From positions 62,001-126,000 of the forward strand of contig NZ_AZUC01000014.1 in NCBI RefSeq assembly GCF_000586555.1: 64,000 bases of DNA, given 5' to 3'. A program made the position numbers and the translations under genes. The stretch is from Sporosarcina sp. D27. GTDB taxonomy: Bacteria > Bacillota > Bacilli > Bacillales_A > Planococcaceae. How positions within the stretch are numbered: position 1 is the stretch's first letter; each line of letters opens with the position of its first letter. The notes below the pieces were generated by a model, which ran no database searches, was not told where the DNA came from, and worked only from the letters and a program-made list of their open reading frames with translations. Positions 61,872 to 64,000 of the stretch are shown here, piece after piece.

Positions 61872-62486
61872 ATGAATACTAAGTACATGAAAGAGTTTGT
61901 CACGTATCCAGATATCACTATTATGCTCGTTCTCTTTATTCCGCTCATGGGTTATACTCTATTAAATGCTCTCTACATTGGTACGTGGATTGCTTTCCTT
62001 ATTGGGATGGCGACTTATGCAATGAGTGAGTATGTAATCCACCGATTTTTATTTCATATGAAGACTCCAACTAATCCTTTTTTGCTGAAATGGATTAAGC
62101 GCTTACATTTTGATCACCACGCTGATCCTAACAATTTAAAACTGTTATTTTTACCCCTTTGGTTCAGTTTGCCGGGCTTCTCAATCTTTGCGCTCCTATT
62201 CTACTTAATAACAGGAAGCTTCCAATTAATGATTGCTTATCTAGCAGGCATCGTTGTCTATTTTATGTATTACGAATGGAAGCACTACATTGCACATCGA
62301 CCTGTTCAACCGCTAACGGAGATAGGGAGAAAGATTAAGAAAGCCCATCTTTGGCATCACTTTAAAAATGAAAACTACTGGTTTGGTGTGACGCATACCT
62401 CTGTTGATAAAACGTTTGGAACTTATAGAGATCAAAAAACGGTCGAAAAAAGTGAGACTGCAAAGAATTTAGAGAAGCGCACTTGA
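61872..62486 (+). CDS. Fatty acid hydroxylase / sterol desaturase superfamily membrane protein
   Basis: Di-iron integral membrane oxygenase, 204 residues, four membrane helices. His clusters that bind iron: HRFLFH, LHFDHHADP, YYEWKHYIAH and KKAHLWHHF with GVTH near the end. Probably hydroxylates lipid chains or carotenoids. AGGAGGAATG before the ATG. The next gene, a GntR regulator, lies 62 bases downstream. Confidence 0.85.
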   Translation: MNTKYMKEFVTYPDITIMLVLFIPLMGYTLLNALYIGTWIAFLIGMATYAMSEYVIHRFLFHMKTPTNPFLLKWIKRLHFDHHADPNNLKLLFLPLWFSLPGFSIFALLFYLITGSFQLMIAYLAGIVVYFMYYEWKHYIAHRPVQPLTEIGRKIKKAHLWHHFKNENYWFGVTHTSVDKTFGTYRDQKTVEKSETAKNLEKRT

Positions 62487-62548
62487 GTGGAAAGCGATAG
62501 AGGTATTCTACGTTCTCTATTTATACGTTGCCAAAAGGAGACCTTGCT

Positions 62549-63262
62549 ATGAATCGAACAGCATCTGTTGAAAAAGAACTCATTAAAGCAATCCTTCAAG
62601 GAGAATATTTAGCAGGCAGCCAAATTGAGACGGAAAGAGAATTGGCGGCTATCTATGAAATAGGGCGCCCTGCGATTCGAGAAATCTTGCAGCGCCTCAG
62701 CCATGGTGGCTGGCTGACGCTTAGAAAAGGACAACGTGCTGTTGTGAATGATTATTGGTATGGCGGAAATATTACAACGATCGTTGATATAATCGAGTAC
62801 TTTGACCAAGTACCCGATGCTTTTGTTCTCTACTTTTTAGAACTGCGTATTGCGCTAACACCCAAGTATGTAAAAAAAGCAGTAAAGCTAAATCACCCTA
62901 AAGTAGTGGGCTTGCTTTCCGAAATTGATGGGTTGCCAGACACTCCGGAAGCATTTGCGTCTTATGATTGGAAGGTGCAAAAAGAGTTAGCCAGGTTATC
63001 AGAGAACCCTCTTTTTGCACTCGTACTTAATAGCTTTGAGACGGCCTATGTAAAAATGGCAATGAAATACTTCGAAAGCTCTTTTCGCCGAGAAGCTTCG
63101 TTGAGCTATTATAAGAAATTAATGGCCGTTGCATTAAAAGGGGATGATCAGCTAGCAGAAGAGCTCGCCCATGCGATGATGGAAAAAAGCTATACGCTAT
63201 GGGCAAATCAATTGTCATCTGATGAAAAAATAGGTGTGAGATTTAGGTTCGATGACATGTAA
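62549..63262 (+). CDS. GntR/FadR-type transcriptional regulator
   Basis: 237 residues. Winged helix IKAILQGEYLAGSQIETERE with RPAIREILQRLSHGGWL as the recognition region, and a FadR-like C-terminal domain (LRIALTPKYVKKAV; FETAYVKMAMKYFESSFRRE). The GGWLTLRKGQ element is typical of FadR itself, a fatty acyl-CoA sensor, which suits its place beside a lipid hydroxylase. ATG 62549 follows AAAAGGAG; the TTG 62528 is upstream of that site. Confidence 0.85.
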   Translation: MNRTASVEKELIKAILQGEYLAGSQIETERELAAIYEIGRPAIREILQRLSHGGWLTLRKGQRAVVNDYWYGGNITTIVDIIEYFDQVPDAFVLYFLELRIALTPKYVKKAVKLNHPKVVGLLSEIDGLPDTPEAFASYDWKVQKELARLSENPLFALVLNSFETAYVKMAMKYFESSFRREASLSYYKKLMAVALKGDDQLAEELAHAMMEKSYTLWANQLSSDEKIGVRFRFDDM

Positions 63263-63310
63263 TAAGCAAGTTATGCTTTGCACAGATACTTAAGGGGGAG
63301 AGGGATTACA

Positions 63311-64000
63311 ATTACTAAATTACTAGTCAGGTTTCTTTCAATCGTTCTACTTATAGCAACAGTCTTCATGATGGATCTACCAAAAGGGAACGCTGCTTCA
63401 GCTGAGGATTCCATAACCATCCTTTTCACGCATGATTTACATGACAATTTCCTTCCGTTTGAAATCGATAGAGGGCAAGGGGAAGTGACAGTTGGCGGGT
63501 ATGCTAGATTACATAGTGCGATTCAAGAGCAAAGAGAAAAAGATCCGGATGCCCTATTAGTCGATGCGGGTGATTTCGCGATGGGGACATTGTTCCAAAC
63601 GATTTACCAAACGGACGCACCAGGTTTAAAAATGATGGGACAAATGGGATATGATGTAACTACAATCGGAAATCATGAGTTTGACTTTAGAGCGGAAGGG
63701 TTAGCGAGAAGTTTACGCGCTGCGAAAGATAGTGGTGAAGAACTTCCTAGCATTGTTGCTTCAAATACGATCTTTCCGACAGATGAGGATGGGGAGTTAG
63801 CCGACAACATAAAAGCTTTAAAAGAAGCGATGAATGAGTACGATGTGAAAGATTATATGGTCATCGAGCGTAAAGGGATTAGAATCGGCATATTAGGGTT
63901 GATGGGAGAAGAAGCAGCTGGCAACGCTCCTATGTCCGGTGTTACGTTTAATGATGCGATAGAAAGTGCCACGTCAACAGTTGCCACCCTAAAGAATGAC
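63311..64000 (+). CDS. Secreted 5'-nucleotidase/metallophosphatase, 3' end outside window
   Basis: UshA-type extracellular nucleotidase. Signal peptide with hydrophobic FLSIVLLIATVFMMDLP; catalytic metal motifs THDLHDNF (THDxH), LVDAGDF (GD) and IGNHEFDF (GNHE). The frame has no ATG, GTG or TTG before the signal peptide; AAGGGGGAG at 63292-63300 is 10 bases from an ATT at 63311, which is taken as start. The first ATG (63369) would remove most of the signal peptide. Runs off the right end. Confidence 0.85.
   Translation, partial: MTKLLVRFLSIVLLIATVFMMDLPKGNAASAEDSITILFTHDLHDNFLPFEIDRGQGEVTVGGYARLHSAIQEQREKDPDALLVDAGDFAMGTLFQTIYQTDAPGLKMMGQMGYDVTTIGNHEFDFRAEGLARSLRAAKDSGEELPSIVASNTIFPTDEDGELADNIKALKEAMNEYDVKDYMVIERKGIRIGILGLMGEEAAGNAPMSGVTFNDAIESATSTVATLKND

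Overview
The window looks like chromosomal DNA of a low-GC Gram-positive member of the Bacillales, probably a Sporosarcina- or Planococcaceae-like spore-former. That placement is inferred from strong AGGAGG ribosome sites, frequent TTG/GTG starts, CsoR/CzrA metal circuits, SstT, DegV, class A PBP and YlxY-like genes, and a GC-rich repeat typical of Bacillales. No rRNA, tRNA or CRISPR array was seen. Two genes run off the ends: a pyridoxamine kinase at the left and a 5'-nucleotidase at the right.

Layout. 1-1.6 kb: vitamin B6 kinase and a helical orphan. 2.7-8.1 kb: metal homeostasis, with CzrA-like repressor and CDF zinc exporter, then glutaredoxin-like protein, CsoR, CopZ and CopA, and several CsoR-type operators. 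8.2-9.1 kb: GC-rich repeat and a decayed IS3 transposase. 9.1-10.3 kb: two DUF2975 membrane proteins and a small Xre regulator read leftwards. 10.5-15.5 kb: a cassette-like array of small genes (two GNATs, small membrane proteins, a ParB-like orphan), each separated by a related spacer and partly bounded by a 127-bp direct repeat. 15.9-16.9 kb: small genes and a pseudogene whose intact paralogue lies at 48 kb. 17.1-23.7 kb: AraC regulator followed by dapL-dapF-glnA-asnB, a set that could make meso-diaminopimelate, supply glutamine and amidate the diaminopimelate.

24.3-40.6 kb is mixed accessory DNA: ArdA antirestriction protein, DUF4352 protein, HD-GYP protein, YlxY-like deacetylase, EVE-like/HNH nuclease, serine hydrolase, DUF3592 protein, lipoprotein, SstT, a nuclease-helicase of the DUF2075 type, a membrane orphan and a HEPN-motif protein. 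40.6-44.9 kb: DegV, a candidate type I toxin-antitoxin locus and a class A PBP, flanked by 108-bp direct repeats with a recombination scar. 44.8-54.3 kb: aldo/keto reductase, second DUF3592 protein, broken and intact lipoproteins, an AAA ATPase, an ECF sigma/anti-sigma pair and a secreted M28 peptidase. 55.4-58.3 kb: a ruined and an intact M14 carboxypeptidase and a decayed duplication of the 34-kb locus. 58.4-64 kb: prolyl 4-hydroxylase, GntR regulator with CynX-like transporter, fatty-acid hydroxylase, a second GntR regulator and the partial nucleotidase.

The window is rich in dispersed palindromes. One family of about 60-68 bp (12 clear or degraded copies, plus one possible) sits between genes and in at least two places appears to act as a terminator; a second family is built around a CGACACAACTC arm. 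Gene duplication followed by decay is a recurring theme (DUF3592 pair, 16.3/48.1 kb pair, 34/58 kb pair, M14 pair).
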